A DNA stretch of 41,708 nt from Clostridia bacterium (GCA_017451545.1 JAFTOB010000035.1:1-41708); one strand, 5' to 3'; numbered from the stretch's first letter, positions 24,775 through 34,001 are shown. The notes: generated by a model from the letters alone, not told the origin. Program-made: numbers and translations.

Positions 24775-25524
24775 ATGAAATTATTTGAAGGACGCACGGC
24801 AATGGTAACCGGTGCAGGAAAGAATATCGGAAAGGAAATAGCGCTTGAATTTGCAAAAAACGGTGCAAACATTATTGTTTGCGATTATAATGAGGAAAAC
24901 GCGCTTGAAACAATTCGTGAAATATCCGCTCTCGGTGTAAAGGCTATGCCGGCAGTTTGCGACGTTCGCGACAGAGCAAAAATATTCGAATATGTATCGG
25001 TGGCTGTTGAACAGTTTGGAAAGATCGATTTTCTCGTTAATAATGCCGGCGGAAGCGCATATCTGCTGAAAAAGCTGACTCGGTTTGTTGATGCCGAGGA
25101 GTCGACCTTGGACTTTGTTATTGATACAAATCTCAAGGGGGCTATGCACTGCACTCAAGCCGTTTTGCCCTCCATGATTGCGCAGAAGTATGGCAAGATC
25201 ATCAACATTTCATCGATTGCAGCCGTATGCGGTCTTTATGACCGCGTAGATTATGCAGCGGCAAAGGCAGGTATGATCGGTATGGTCAAGGCGCTTGCCA
25301 TGGAGGTCGGGGAATATAATATTTGTGTAAACGCGATATCTCCCGGCGCGATCTCACGGAATGGTAAGACGAGCGATCATGTGACGTATCTTGGCGAAAA
25401 CGGAAGATGCGGCTCGCCGAAGGATATTGCGGATGCCGTACTGTTCCTTGCTTATCAGGATTATATTACGGGCGAAAATATCGTCGTAGACGGCGGAAGA
25501 AGCTTAGGCCCAAGTCACCGTTAA
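24775..25524 (+). CDS. SDR-family NAD(P)-dependent oxidoreductase
   Basis: A classical short-chain dehydrogenase of 249 residues. The dinucleotide-binding TGAGKNIG is at residues 12-19, with Asp in IIVCDYN favouring NAD. Later come NNAG, the catalytic serine in ISSIAAV, YAAAK as the Tyr-x3-Lys pair, and SPGAIS. It oxidises or reduces a hydroxyl or keto group on an unknown substrate. It begins 2 bases after the stop of the lyase gene. An FabG role is unlikely because of its place in this cluster. Confidence 0.9.
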   Translation: MKLFEGRTAMVTGAGKNIGKEIALEFAKNGANIIVCDYNEENALETIREISALGVKAMPAVCDVRDRAKIFEYVSVAVEQFGKIDFLVNNAGGSAYLLKKLTRFVDAEESTLDFVIDTNLKGAMHCTQAVLPSMIAQKYGKIINISSIAAVCGLYDRVDYAAAKAGMIGMVKALAMEVGEYNICVNAISPGAISRNGKTSDHVTYLGENGRCGSPKDIADAVLFLAYQDYITGENIVVDGGRSLGPSHR

Positions 25525-25552
25525 ATATAAAAACATATAGGAGACAAAAGAT

Positions 25553-26560
25553 ATGATTTCAAAGCAAATCGTTTTTACAGCCGTGCATAAAGCAGAACTT
25601 TTGGAGTTAGAGGTTCGCGACATTCAAGAAAACGAGGTGCTGACCGAAATGGAATACACCGTGGTCAGCGGAGGCACAGAGCGCGCCAACCTTATGGGCT
25701 CGGAAAATGCGGGAGGAAATAAATTCCCAAAATTTCTCGGATACTGCGGTGTCGGACACGTTTTAGAGATTGGAAGTTCCGTGACGAGCGTTGCGGTCGG
25801 CGACAGAGTTCTCGTTTATCACGGAAATCACGCGAAATACAATATCCGTCCGGAAGCCGATATCACCAAAGTAACCGACGAAAATATCGCGTCTCTTGAT
25901 GCAGCGTTTGTAATTATCGCATCCATGGGACTCGGCGGTGTTCGCAAGCTGGAGCTTGAGCTCGGCGAGAGCGCTATGGTGATGGGGCTCGGTCTGCTGG
26001 GCATTTTCTCGGTTCAGTTCTTGCGTCTGAGCGGCGCTTATCCGGTGATTGCGGCTGATCTTAATTCTGCACGCCGCGAGCTCGCCCTGAAGCTTGGAGC
26101 AGACTATGCCTTCGACCCATCTGCTCCCGATTTTGTCGATCAGGTTAAGAACGTAACGGGCGGCAAGGGCGTTCGCGCAACCGTTGAAGTTACGGGCGTA
26201 TCTGCCGCAATGAAGCAGGCACTTGAGTGTGCTTCTTGGATGGGAAGAATATCCTTACTCGGCTGCACGCGCGTTTCCGATTGCTCCGTCGATTATTATC
26301 AGCAGGTACACCGACCGGGCGTCAAGCTCATTGGTGCACACAACTTTGTACGCCCGAAGGTGGAATCCTATCCTCACCATTGGACCCATCAGGACGATTG
26401 CAAGGCCATTCTCGACCTTATAGGAGCCGGAAGACTCCAGGTCGCGTCCATCGTTTCTCGCGTTGTGTCTCCCGAGAATTGCACAGAGGTATATAATCAG
26501 CTATGCGATGACCCCATGTTCCCCATTGGAACGGTATTTGATTGGAGAGAAATAAAATGA
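25553..26560 (+). CDS. Medium-chain dehydrogenase, zinc-less, unknown substrate
   Basis: The 335-residue MDR protein has a GroES-like N-terminal part (YTVVSGGTERANLMG; VLEIGSSVTSVAVGDRVLVY) and a Rossmann domain (MGLGLLGIFSVQFLRLSGAYPVIAADLN, the acidic residue favouring NAD). The catalytic zinc motif (Cys early, then GHE) is replaced by SGGTERAN and LGYCGVGHV. The four-cysteine structural zinc lobe is missing. It therefore belongs to a non-zinc branch whose members occur in sugar and cyclitol clusters. AGGAGA precedes the ATG. Its stop overlaps the next gene's start by four bases (ATGA). The reaction is not known. Confidence 0.82.
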   Translation: MISKQIVFTAVHKAELLELEVRDIQENEVLTEMEYTVVSGGTERANLMGSENAGGNKFPKFLGYCGVGHVLEIGSSVTSVAVGDRVLVYHGNHAKYNIRPEADITKVTDENIASLDAAFVIIASMGLGGVRKLELELGESAMVMGLGLLGIFSVQFLRLSGAYPVIAADLNSARRELALKLGADYAFDPSAPDFVDQVKNVTGGKGVRATVEVTGVSAAMKQALECASWMGRISLLGCTRVSDCSVDYYQQVHRPGVKLIGAHNFVRPKVESYPHHWTHQDDCKAILDLIGAGRLQVASIVSRVVSPENCTEVYNQLCDDPMFPIGTVFDWREIK

Positions 26561-27570
26561 AAAAAATAAAAATAGGTCAAATCGGCATCGGTCACAATCA
26601 CGGTGCCGAAAAAATGGCAACGGTTCGCAAATTTCCCGAGCTCTTTGAGATCGTCGGTTACGCCGAGGAAAACGAGCGTTGGATAGAAAAGCGCGGTGAG
26701 CTTGAAGCATATAAAGGTATTCCCCGTCTCACGGTCGAGGAGGTAATTGCGCGCTCCGACGCGATCCTTGTGGAAAGCGATGTGTGGGATCTGACAAAAT
26801 ATGCCCAAAAATGCATTGATGCGGGCAAGCACATCCATATGGACAAGCCCGCAAGCGGCACTCTTGAAGAATTCCGCGAGCTTCTTGACGAGGCAAAGGC
26901 AAAGGATCTCGTGATCCAGATGGGCTATATGTACCGCTACAATCCCGCCGTGAAAAAGTGTTTCGAGCTTGTAAAAAACGGTGAGCTTGGCGAGATCCAC
27001 GCCATAAACGCCGAAATGAGCACTATGCACAAGCCCGCCTACCGCAAATGGCTGAAGAATTTCGGCGGCGGTATTATGTTCATTCTCGGCAGCCATCTCG
27101 TTGATCTTATCGTATACCTTATGGGCGAGCCGACGAAGATAACTTCATTTTTGAAATGCACGGGCTTTGACGGTGTGGAGGTTGAAGACAATAATCTTGC
27201 CGTGCTTGAATATCCGAACGCGATCGTTCGTATTTTCGTCTCCTCCGTTGAGGTCAACGGTTGGGGGCGCCGCCAATTCGTGGTTTCGGGAAAAAAAGGC
27301 ACGGTCAACATTATGCCAATGGAGCGCGACTGCCATATGACCTACAGCGATCTTTCCATCGCTACGCGCGGCGGCTACGATATGCACCGCGACGTGGAGC
27401 TGCCGCCCGTTTCCGCCGACGTGCGATATGACGAAATGATGCAGGATTTTTACGATTACGTTATGAAAAACAAAGAAAATCCCTTCACCTATGAGCACGA
27501 TTACCTGGTGCAGAAGGTGATCGACGAGATCGTTGGAGGTGTGTGCTTCAATGGCAAAAATATTGATTAA
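26557..27570 (+). CDS. Gfo/Idh/MocA-family oxidoreductase
   Basis: A 337-residue NAD(P)-dependent dehydrogenase with the N-terminal GIGHNHG Rossmann motif and MDKPASGTLEE in place of the usual EKP (the lysine retained). The C-terminal alpha/beta dimerisation domain has GGGIMFILGSHLVDLIVYLMG, with the family histidine. Members act on inositols, glucose-fructose, N-acetylated sugars or scyllo-inosose. The start is the ATG at 26557, overlapping the MDR stop (ATGA). The TTG five codons upstream lies inside that gene. It is the third dehydrogenase in the cluster and probably works on a ring or sugar-acid hydroxyl. Confidence 0.92.
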   Translation: MKKIKIGQIGIGHNHGAEKMATVRKFPELFEIVGYAEENERWIEKRGELEAYKGIPRLTVEEVIARSDAILVESDVWDLTKYAQKCIDAGKHIHMDKPASGTLEEFRELLDEAKAKDLVIQMGYMYRYNPAVKKCFELVKNGELGEIHAINAEMSTMHKPAYRKWLKNFGGGIMFILGSHLVDLIVYLMGEPTKITSFLKCTGFDGVEVEDNNLAVLEYPNAIVRIFVSSVEVNGWGRRQFVVSGKKGTVNIMPMERDCHMTYSDLSIATRGGYDMHRDVELPPVSADVRYDEMMQDFYDYVMKNKENPFTYEHDYLVQKVIDEIVGGVCFNGKNID

Positions 27571-28618
27571 AAACGGACGCGTCTGGGACGGCGAGCGATT
27601 CTTTTACGCCGACGTTCTGACCGACGGCGACCTTATTGCAAGAATCGAACCAAATATAGACGAAAAGGTCAATTATACTTACGATGCCACGGGCAAGACC
27701 GTGTCCGCGGGGCTTGTGGATCTGCACGTTCATATGCTTGTCGAAAAGGACGATAAGTACGGAATTCAGGCCGAGATGAGTTGCTTCCCCTTCGGCGTTA
27801 CCGCCGCGGCGGATGCAGGCAGAACACGGGGAGAGCGAGCCGTTCTCGATTCGTTTATGCTAAAAAATCTCGTATTTGCCACGGCGCACATACGAGAAAA
27901 CAAGGCTGATCTCCCGGAGCTTGAAGAAACTCTTGCGCGCTTTGGCGACAAGGCGGTCGGGATTAAGGTTTATTTCGACTCTACGGTGTCCGAGGTGTCA
28001 GACGTATCGCCACTTGCGGAGGTGTGCGCTTTTGCAAAAGCGCGCGGGCTTAAGGTTATGGTACACTGTTCAAATTCGCCTGTCCCTATGTCGGACATAC
28101 TTGACGTTTTGAACCCCGGTGACATTTTGACTCACGCCTTCCACGGCGGCGTCAACACTGCCACAGATGACGGCTTCAAAAGTATACGCGAGGCAAAGGA
28201 TCGCGGAGTGGTCATCGACAGCGGCTTTGCGGGAAACGTCCATACCGATTTTGCAATTTTAAGGCAAGCGATGGAAAGCGGCGTTCTGCCCGACTGCATC
28301 AGCACCGACATTACCAAATTCAGCGCATACACACGCGGCGGCCGCTACGGTATGACCATGTGTATGAGCATAGCGAAGCACGCGGGAATGAGCGAGGAAG
28401 ATATTTTCAGGGCTGTCACCCGAGCTCCTGCCGAGGCTCTCGGAAGAGCCGATGAGTGGGGCCGTCTCAAGGTCGGAGGTATTGCCGACATTGCCGTTAT
28501 CGATTACACAGACGAAGGCTTCTCGCTCACCGATGCCAACGGAAACCACATTGAAAGCCCTTGCGGATACCGTTGCGAGCTGACCGTATCCGACGGACAA
28601 CTCGTATATAAACATTAA
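27551..28618 (+). CDS. Amidohydrolase/deacetylase-family metallohydrolase
   Basis: A 355-residue amidohydrolase-superfamily TIM barrel. Metal ligands are DLHVH (His59, His61), Lys139 in VGIKVY as the probable carboxylated lysine, His172 in MVHCSN, His195 in LTHAFHGG and Asp in CISTDITKF. The architecture resembles the COG3964 group, predicted deacetylases that hydrolyse amide or ester bonds and were once confused with dihydroorotases. The start at 27551 follows TTGGAGGTGTG and overlaps the preceding gene's end by 20 bases. In this cluster it may open a lactone or ring, or remove an acyl group. Confidence 0.85.
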   Translation: MAKILIKNGRVWDGERFFYADVLTDGDLIARIEPNIDEKVNYTYDATGKTVSAGLVDLHVHMLVEKDDKYGIQAEMSCFPFGVTAAADAGRTRGERAVLDSFMLKNLVFATAHIRENKADLPELEETLARFGDKAVGIKVYFDSTVSEVSDVSPLAEVCAFAKARGLKVMVHCSNSPVPMSDILDVLNPGDILTHAFHGGVNTATDDGFKSIREAKDRGVVIDSGFAGNVHTDFAILRQAMESGVLPDCISTDITKFSAYTRGGRYGMTMCMSIAKHAGMSEEDIFRAVTRAPAEALGRADEWGRLKVGGIADIAVIDYTDEGFSLTDANGNHIESPCGYRCELTVSDGQLVYKH

Positions 28619-28631
28619 AAGGAGATTAATT

Positions 28632-29633
28632 ATGAAAAAAGTATTGGTTCTCGGTGCCACGGGTGCTATGGGCAGATATCTTGTTCCCGAGCTCGTCGGT
28701 ATGAATTATAAGGTCACGGGTGTAGGACTTGACGAGGCCGCACCGTGGAACGTTAACGCCGATTATATCAAGGGCGACGCGTTCGATATAGATTTTCTCA
28801 CCAAGCTTTTGAAAGAAAATTTTGACGGCATCGTCAACTTTATGGATTACGGCAAGCACGATTTTTGCGATTATTATAAGCTCTTCCTCGATAATACGAA
28901 GCATTATATTTTCCTTTCAACCTGCCGTGTTTACGATGACAAGGAGCAACCAATAAAGGAGACCTCACCCCGTCTGCTCGACTCCTCCGATGACGAGGTG
29001 CTGAAGGCATCCCACGATTACTGCATTCACAAGGCGCAGGACGAGGATCTGCTGGCGGCATCGCCCTACGATAACTGGACGGTTGTTCGCCCTGCCACCA
29101 CCTTTTCGACAATGAGACTGCAGCTCGTTACGCTTGAATTCAAAAACAGCGTAGCGAGAGCCCTGATGGGTAAGAAGGTCGTGCTTCCCGTTCAGGCCAA
29201 GGACAAGCCCGCAACCCTTTGCTGGGGCGGCGACGTAGCAAAAATGCTGGCGCGTATTCTGTTTAAAGAAAAGGCTCGACGCGAGACCTACAACGTTTGC
29301 TCTGCCGAGCACAGAACCTGGGGAGAGATCGCGGAATATTACCGCGAGCTCGTTGGGCTTGAGGCCGTGTGGGTGGACAAGGAGGATTATCTGAAGATCC
29401 TCAGCCCGGAAGGCAAGATCAGCGTGCGCTGGCAGCTTGAATACGCACGCCTCTTTTGCAGGATCACCGACAACTCGAAAATGCTCGCTCTGACCGGTCT
29501 GCGCCAGGAGGAGTTTATCTCTATGCGCGACGGATTGCAGCTTGAGATTGGAAACATTCCCGAGACTTACGTGCCGATCGACACCGAGGTTGGCCTCCGC
29601 ATGGACGAATATCTTAAAGAACACAATTTATAA
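28632..29633 (+). CDS. NAD-dependent epimerase/dehydratase-family protein
   Basis: An extended SDR of 333 residues. The dinucleotide motif VLGATGAMGRYLVPEL is at the N-terminus, a Tyr-x3-Lys pair is in DYCIHKAQDE, a serine is in IFLSTCRVY, and typical C-terminal substrate-binding segments follow (TYNVCSAEHRTWGEIAEYYRELVG, FISMRDGLQLEI). Such proteins epimerise, dehydrate or reduce nucleotide sugars or related substrates. AAAAGGAG lies before the ATG. Its substrate is unknown; the neighbours suggest a free sugar, sugar acid or cyclitol rather than a nucleotide sugar. Confidence 0.85.
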   Translation: MKKVLVLGATGAMGRYLVPELVGMNYKVTGVGLDEAAPWNVNADYIKGDAFDIDFLTKLLKENFDGIVNFMDYGKHDFCDYYKLFLDNTKHYIFLSTCRVYDDKEQPIKETSPRLLDSSDDEVLKASHDYCIHKAQDEDLLAASPYDNWTVVRPATTFSTMRLQLVTLEFKNSVARALMGKKVVLPVQAKDKPATLCWGGDVAKMLARILFKEKARRETYNVCSAEHRTWGEIAEYYRELVGLEAVWVDKEDYLKILSPEGKISVRWQLEYARLFCRITDNSKMLALTGLRQEEFISMRDGLQLEIGNIPETYVPIDTEVGLRMDEYLKEHNL

Positions 29634-29644
29634 GGAAAACAGAT

Positions 29645-30625
29645 ATGAAAGCAATACTTGTTGATGAAAACAAAAACCTCGTCTGGTCGGACGTTGCCGA
29701 TCCCGTGATCAAGGACGACGAGGTTCTGGTTAAAATATACGCGGCGGCACTCAACCGCGCCGATCTTCTTCAGCGTCAGGGCAGATATCCCTCCCCCGCC
29801 GGATGCCCCGAATGGATGGGGCTTGAGGTTGCCGGCAAGATCGTCAGCATTGGCAAAAACGTGACAGATTGGAAGGTCGAAGACCGCGTTTGCGCTCTGC
29901 TCGGCGGTGGCGGCTATGCCGAATACGTGGCTGTCAAGCAGGATATGCTTATGCCCGTCCCCACGGGACTTTCGCTCGTGGAGGCGGCAGCTCTGCCCGA
30001 GGCATACGCCACGTCCTATCTGAATCTTTTTATTGAGGGACACCTTGAAGCGGGACAGACCGCATTCATTCCCGCAGGTGCCAGCGGCCTTGCCTCGGTC
30101 GCCATTCCTATGGCTAAGGCATTTGGCGCTAGGGTCATCACCTCCGTGCTCTCTGATGAGATCGCAGAAAAGATCAAGCCACTCGGCGCTGACGTTATCA
30201 TAAATTCTGCCACCCAAAACGTGGAGGAAATATTGAAGGCCGAGGAGGAGCGAGGCACGCCCGTAAACGTGTCAATGGACTGTCTGTCGGGCGAAACGCT
30301 TGGCAAGAGTCTGCCCTATATGGCTCGCGGCGGCTATTGGATCGTCATTTCCACCCTTGCGGGCATTGAGACTAAGCTCCTGCTCCGTCCGCTTCTCACG
30401 AAGGGACTGCATCTTGTGGGCAGTATGCTCCGCAATCGCACTCCCGAGTTCAAGGCGTACATTCTCTCCGAGCTCGTGAAAAACGTATGGCCCAAGCTCG
30501 AGGACGGAACCGTCAAGCCCTCCATTTACCGCGTTCTCCCCATCACCGAGGCAGAGGCGGCACACGCCATCCTTGAGCGCGGTGAAAACGTGGGCAAGGT
30601 CGTTCTTTCTGTTTGCAACGAATAA
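29645..30625 (+). CDS. NAD(P)H quinone oxidoreductase-like MDR protein
   Basis: The 326-residue protein is a medium-chain reductase of the quinone oxidoreductase/PIG3 type. It has AALNRADLLQRQGRYPSPAG near the start, VAGKIVSIGKNVTDWKVEDRVCALLGGGGYAEYV in the GroES-like part, and IPAGASGLASVAIPMAKAFG with an Ala/Gly-rich Rossmann loop that favours NADPH. It has no zinc motifs. Known relatives reduce quinones or enones. It ends the seven-gene run before a terminator. Confidence 0.9.
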   Translation: MKAILVDENKNLVWSDVADPVIKDDEVLVKIYAAALNRADLLQRQGRYPSPAGCPEWMGLEVAGKIVSIGKNVTDWKVEDRVCALLGGGGYAEYVAVKQDMLMPVPTGLSLVEAAALPEAYATSYLNLFIEGHLEAGQTAFIPAGASGLASVAIPMAKAFGARVITSVLSDEIAEKIKPLGADVIINSATQNVEEILKAEEERGTPVNVSMDCLSGETLGKSLPYMARGGYWIVISTLAGIETKLLLRPLLTKGLHLVGSMLRNRTPEFKAYILSELVKNVWPKLEDGTVKPSIYRVLPITEAEAAHAILERGENVGKVVLSVCNE

Positions 30626-30630
30626 AATAA

Positions 30631-30660
30631 CGGAGCGCCCTGCGCGCTCCGATTTATTTT
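30631..30660. terminator. Terminator closing the catabolic cluster
   Basis: CGGAGCGC (30631-30638) and GCGCTCCG (30644-30651) form an 8-bp GC-rich stem followed by ATTTATTTT. It lies between convergent genes. Confidence 0.85.
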
Positions 30661-31166
30661 AATGATTTTCTGTTACGAACGATTCCGATAAGTGATGACG
30701 TGATAGCTACGGATTCGTATACTATCCCTCCTATCGAAAGTGTAAACACGTCGTACACGATAACCATCGGTGATGTCACGAGTATACCCTTGCGGATGTT
30801 TTGCGGATTTTTAAAGGCCATACACAGCGTGCTGATAATTTGCCCGAGGAATATGAATACGGAATACCACGCATTCCACGTGAGGATACCCATACCCGCC
30901 ATAATGACCGCGAAGATAACGGGTGTGATCCTTTCACTGCTTCCCTTCTTGTTTCGGAAATAATACACGATTCCTCTTATAAAGCAGACGATATTCATCG
31001 CCATTCCCGTGATCGCGCCCAGCATTAAATAGTGGATAACGAAAACAAATGCCGTAAGCGCCTGGACCAGAGCGATCTGCCCCGGGGTCTTCATCTGATA
31101 TGACAAGAAGCCCAATCCAATGGCTACTATTCCGAGGATCTGGCCTGTCACAAATATGGGATCCAT
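30654..31166 (-). CDS. YgjV-family inner membrane protein
   Basis: A 170-residue hydrophobic protein with about five membrane segments (GQILGIVAIGLGFLSYQ, VQALTAFVFVIHYLMLGAITG, MNIVCFIRGIVYYF, VIFAVIMAGMGILTW, and a C-terminal MVIVYDVFTLSIGGIVYESVAITSSLIGI). The early LGFLSYQ and later IRGIVYYFRNKK match the YgjV family. The function of this family is not established. AAAGGAAC precedes the ATG, and a good sigma-A promoter lies 32 bases upstream. Confidence 0.85.
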   Translation of the reverse strand: MDPIFVTGQILGIVAIGLGFLSYQMKTPGQIALVQALTAFVFVIHYLMLGAITGMAMNIVCFIRGIVYYFRNKKGSSERITPVIFAVIMAGMGILTWNAWYSVFIFLGQIISTLCMAFKNPQNIRKGILVTSPMVIVYDVFTLSIGGIVYESVAITSSLIGIVRNRKSLK

Positions 31167-31197
31167 ACTTCAGTTCCTTTTCTTTGAAATCGGTAAC

Positions 31198-31226
31198 ATT
31201 ATATCACGGTCGCATGTAAAAGTCAA
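31198..31226 (-). promoter_or_regulatory. Promoter of the ygjV-like gene
   Basis: Minus-strand TTGACT (31226-31221), a 17-base spacer, and TATAAT (31203-31198) with TGA before it. Confidence 0.8.
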
Positions 31227-31233
31227 GTAAAAA

Positions 31234-31980
31234 TCAAAAGCCGCCGAGGATCGAATCAAGCACAAGCATCAGACAAAAACCTCCGAGAGTGGCAAAGGAT
31301 GCCGCGCCGCTGAGCTTTTGCTCGTGAGTCTGCGGTATCATTTCGTCGATTATTATGTACATCATACTGCCGCCGGCAAAGGCGAGAGCAAATGGCATAA
31401 TTGCCACAGCCAGAGTGACGGCAAAGTATCCAATAAAGGTTCCGAGTATCTCCACGCCGCCGCTCATCAGCGCTATGAGAAGCGCCTTTTTGCGACTGAT
31501 GCCCGAATTCAGCATTGGAGCAATAATGACTGCGGCCTCTGGCATATTCTGTATGGCTATGCCTCCGCAGACCATTATAATATCGCTTACGCTGTCGCTT
31601 CCAAAGCTGACGCCTGCGGCAATGCCCTCGGGCAAATGGTGGATGGCTATGGCCGCCACCAAAAGCATCACCCTACCCTGACCCTTTCCGTCCTCGATCC
31701 CAACCGCCGCGTTGAGGCGTGGTGTCAGCTTATCCACGAAGAAGAGAAAAAGCGCGCCGCAGAAAATGCCGATCACGGTCAAGCCCGCGCCGAAAACGCC
31801 TCTGCCCTCAAGCGACGGCTCAACAAGCCCACAAACAGCGGCGCACAGCATAACTCCCGCCGCGAAGCCGATAACGCAGTTATAAAGCTTCTGCGATATG
31901 TTCTTGAAGGCGAAGCCCACGCCGGTACCGATCACCGTGGAGAGCCCGATCCCGCAGGCCGCCAATAAAACCCATTGCAT
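31234..31980 (-). CDS. ZIP-family divalent metal transporter
   Basis: A 248-residue membrane protein with about eight helices. The metal-translocating motifs are HHLPEGIAAGVSFG in the fourth helix and IQNMPEAAVIIAPML in the fifth. The family brings zinc, and sometimes iron or manganese, into the cytoplasm. The cytoplasmic loop between helices 3 and 4 lacks a histidine-rich stretch, typical of short bacterial ZupT-like proteins. GGGGGA precedes the ATG. It has its own transcription unit. No Zur or Fur box was recognised upstream. Confidence 0.9.
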   Translation of the reverse strand: MQWVLLAACGIGLSTVIGTGVGFAFKNISQKLYNCVIGFAAGVMLCAAVCGLVEPSLEGRGVFGAGLTVIGIFCGALFLFFVDKLTPRLNAAVGIEDGKGQGRVMLLVAAIAIHHLPEGIAAGVSFGSDSVSDIIMVCGGIAIQNMPEAAVIIAPMLNSGISRKKALLIALMSGGVEILGTFIGYFAVTLAVAIMPFALAFAGGSMMYIIIDEMIPQTHEQKLSGAASFATLGGFCLMLVLDSILGGF

Positions 31981-32117
31981 AACAAAATCCCCCTGAATAT
32001 TACGGTATACTACATAATATGCAGGAGGATTTTATTTGGTTTTAAGTTTACACGTCGATTTTTCTGTCCTTACGTTGTTGCCGATGTGGACGGGAATGTT
32101 ATACTGAACAATCAACC

Positions 32118-33833
32118 TTACTGATTCTTAAACTGCATTTTGTAAAGCTCGGCATAGGCACCGTCAAGTGTTATGAGCTCCTCGTGAGTTCCCTGCTCTA
32201 TGATCTGTCCGTCGGATATAACGGCGATCTCGTCGGCGTTCTTAACCGTGGAGAGACGGTGTGCGACCACGATGGTGGTTCTGCCGCGGCAGAGCTCATC
32301 GAGGGACTGCTGGATCAGTATCTCGGTTGCGTTATCGAGAGCACTCGTTGCCTCGTCGAGAATGAGAATGGGCGGGTTTTTGAGGAACACGCGAGCGATA
32401 CTGAGTCGCTGCTTCTGTCCGCCCGAAAGGCGCACGCCGCGCTCGCCGATCTCGGTGTTGTAGCCCTCGGGCAGAGTCATTACGTAATCGTGGATATTGG
32501 CGCGCTTTGCCGCTTCGATGACCTCATCCTCGGTAGCGTCGGGGCGACCGTACAGAATGTTGTCCTTAATGCTTGCGTTGAACAGGTAAACGTCCTGCTG
32601 AACGATTCCGATATTCTCACGGAGCGAGCCTCGGGTCATCTTGTCAATACCGACGCCGTCAATAAGGATCTCTCCCGATTCCACGTCGTAAAAATGAGGA
32701 ATAAGGTGGCAGATGGTAGTCTTTCCGCCGCCGCTGGGACCAACCAGCGCGAAGGTCTTTCCCTTTTCTATATTGATGCTGATATTCTTGAGAACGTCCT
32801 TGTCATCGCCGTAGCCGTAGGTCACGTTTCTGAACTCAATGTGACCGCCGAGCTTACCAACCCTTTGTGAGTCGGGCGCGTCCTTTTCGGGCTCCTCGTC
32901 CATTATTTCAATGAATCTGCGGAAACCGGTGACGCCGTTCTGATACTGCTCCATAAAGTTTATGAGCATCATCACGGGCGAAATAAAGAGATTTATGGAC
33001 ACGATAAACGCTGAATAATCGGGAAAAGTGATGAGTCCGTTATAGAGGAACAGACCTCCCGCGATCAGCACAATGACGTTGAAGATATCTGTAACGAAGG
33101 TGGTAGACGAGTGGAACTGTCCCATTGCTTTATATGCGCTCTTGCGGGCCTTGACAAAGGATTCGTTGCCCTGCTCAAACTTCTCGGTCTCTTTCTCTGA
33201 GTTGTTGAAGGCCTTGGTGACGCGAATACCCGAAATACTGCTCTCGAGGGACGCGTTGATCACTGCAATGGACTTGCGGCTCTGCATAAAAGCCTCGCGC
33301 ATTCTTTTTCTAAGCACCAAAGATATAAGAATAAGCAGCGGAACGCAGGCGAAAACGATAAGTGTCAGCTCCCAACGGATAGTCCACAAATAAATGAACG
33401 ACACGATCACCGAAATACCCGAGATCAGAATATTTTCAGGGCCGTGGTGAGCAAGCTCGCTGATATCCATAAGATCGTTGGTCATACGGGACATGATCTT
33501 ACCCGTCTCGTTATTGTCGAAGAATTTATACGGCAGCTTTTCGAGATGGTTGAACATATCGCTTCTCATCTGTGCCTGCATACGGACGCCCATAACGTGG
33601 CCGTAATATTGAATGAAGAAATTGAGAAGCATACGAATAAAATATATTCCAAGCAAAAGCAGGCCGAAGCCTATGATCATTTTATACTTTGCGTTGGGGA
33701 TAAAATCGTTGAGCATTACGCGGGTAATGATGGGATAAAGAATTGCCGTAAGCGCAACGATAAGCGAGGCTGTCATATCCATTATGAAGATCTTTTTGTG
33801 GGGCTTATAGTATGACAAAAATCGTTTGAGCAT
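32118..33833 (-). CDS. ABC exporter half-transporter (fused membrane and ATPase domains)
   Basis: A 571-residue protein with a six-helix transmembrane domain at residues 1-305 and a nucleotide-binding domain at about 330-565. Walker A is GPSGGGKTT (365-373), the signature LSGGQKQR (469-476), Walker B ILILDEATSALD (489-500) and the switch histidine in VVAHRLSTV. It would act as a homodimer or with an unlinked partner, exporting lipids, peptides or drugs (MsbA/BmrA type). The start is the ATG at 33833 with AAGGAG six bases upstream. The earlier ATG at 33848 lies inside the leader. It is downstream of the four-gene array but separated by a terminator and its own promoter. Confidence 0.92.
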   Translation of the reverse strand: MLKRFLSYYKPHKKIFIMDMTASLIVALTAILYPIITRVMLNDFIPNAKYKMIIGFGLLLLGIYFIRMLLNFFIQYYGHVMGVRMQAQMRSDMFNHLEKLPYKFFDNNETGKIMSRMTNDLMDISELAHHGPENILISGISVIVSFIYLWTIRWELTLIVFACVPLLILISLVLRKRMREAFMQSRKSIAVINASLESSISGIRVTKAFNNSEKETEKFEQGNESFVKARKSAYKAMGQFHSSTTFVTDIFNVIVLIAGGLFLYNGLITFPDYSAFIVSINLFISPVMMLINFMEQYQNGVTGFRRFIEIMDEEPEKDAPDSQRVGKLGGHIEFRNVTYGYGDDKDVLKNISINIEKGKTFALVGPSGGGKTTICHLIPHFYDVESGEILIDGVGIDKMTRGSLRENIGIVQQDVYLFNASIKDNILYGRPDATEDEVIEAAKRANIHDYVMTLPEGYNTEIGERGVRLSGGQKQRLSIARVFLKNPPILILDEATSALDNATEILIQQSLDELCRGRTTIVVAHRLSTVKNADEIAVISDGQIIEQGTHEELITLDGAYAELYKMQFKNQ

Positions 33834-33860
33834 TGTTTTCTCCTTCATTGGTATACGTTT

Positions 33861-33889
33861 ATTTTACCACAAAAAGCTTTTCGGGTCAA
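33861..33889 (-). promoter_or_regulatory. Promoter of the ABC exporter gene
   Basis: Minus-strand TTGACC (33889-33884), a 17-base spacer, and TAAAAT (33866-33861) preceded by TGG (extended -10). Confidence 0.75.
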
Positions 33890-33926
33890 GCATAATATAA
33901 ACAGCTTTTAGCAAAATTTACATACA

Positions 33927-33971
33927 AAATAAAAACGGTTGCTAATTCCTTAAGGTAAAAGCAACCGTTTT
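33927..33971 (-). terminator. Terminator of the four-paralog operon
   Basis: On the minus strand AAAACGGTTGC (33971-33961) pairs with GCAACCGTTTT (33942-33932), an 11-bp stem, followed by the T-rich tail TTTTTATTTT. It lies 30 bases after the last paralog's stop. Confidence 0.85.
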
Positions 33972-34001
33972 ATAATCACACAATTTTAAATTACTCCGAT
34001 T

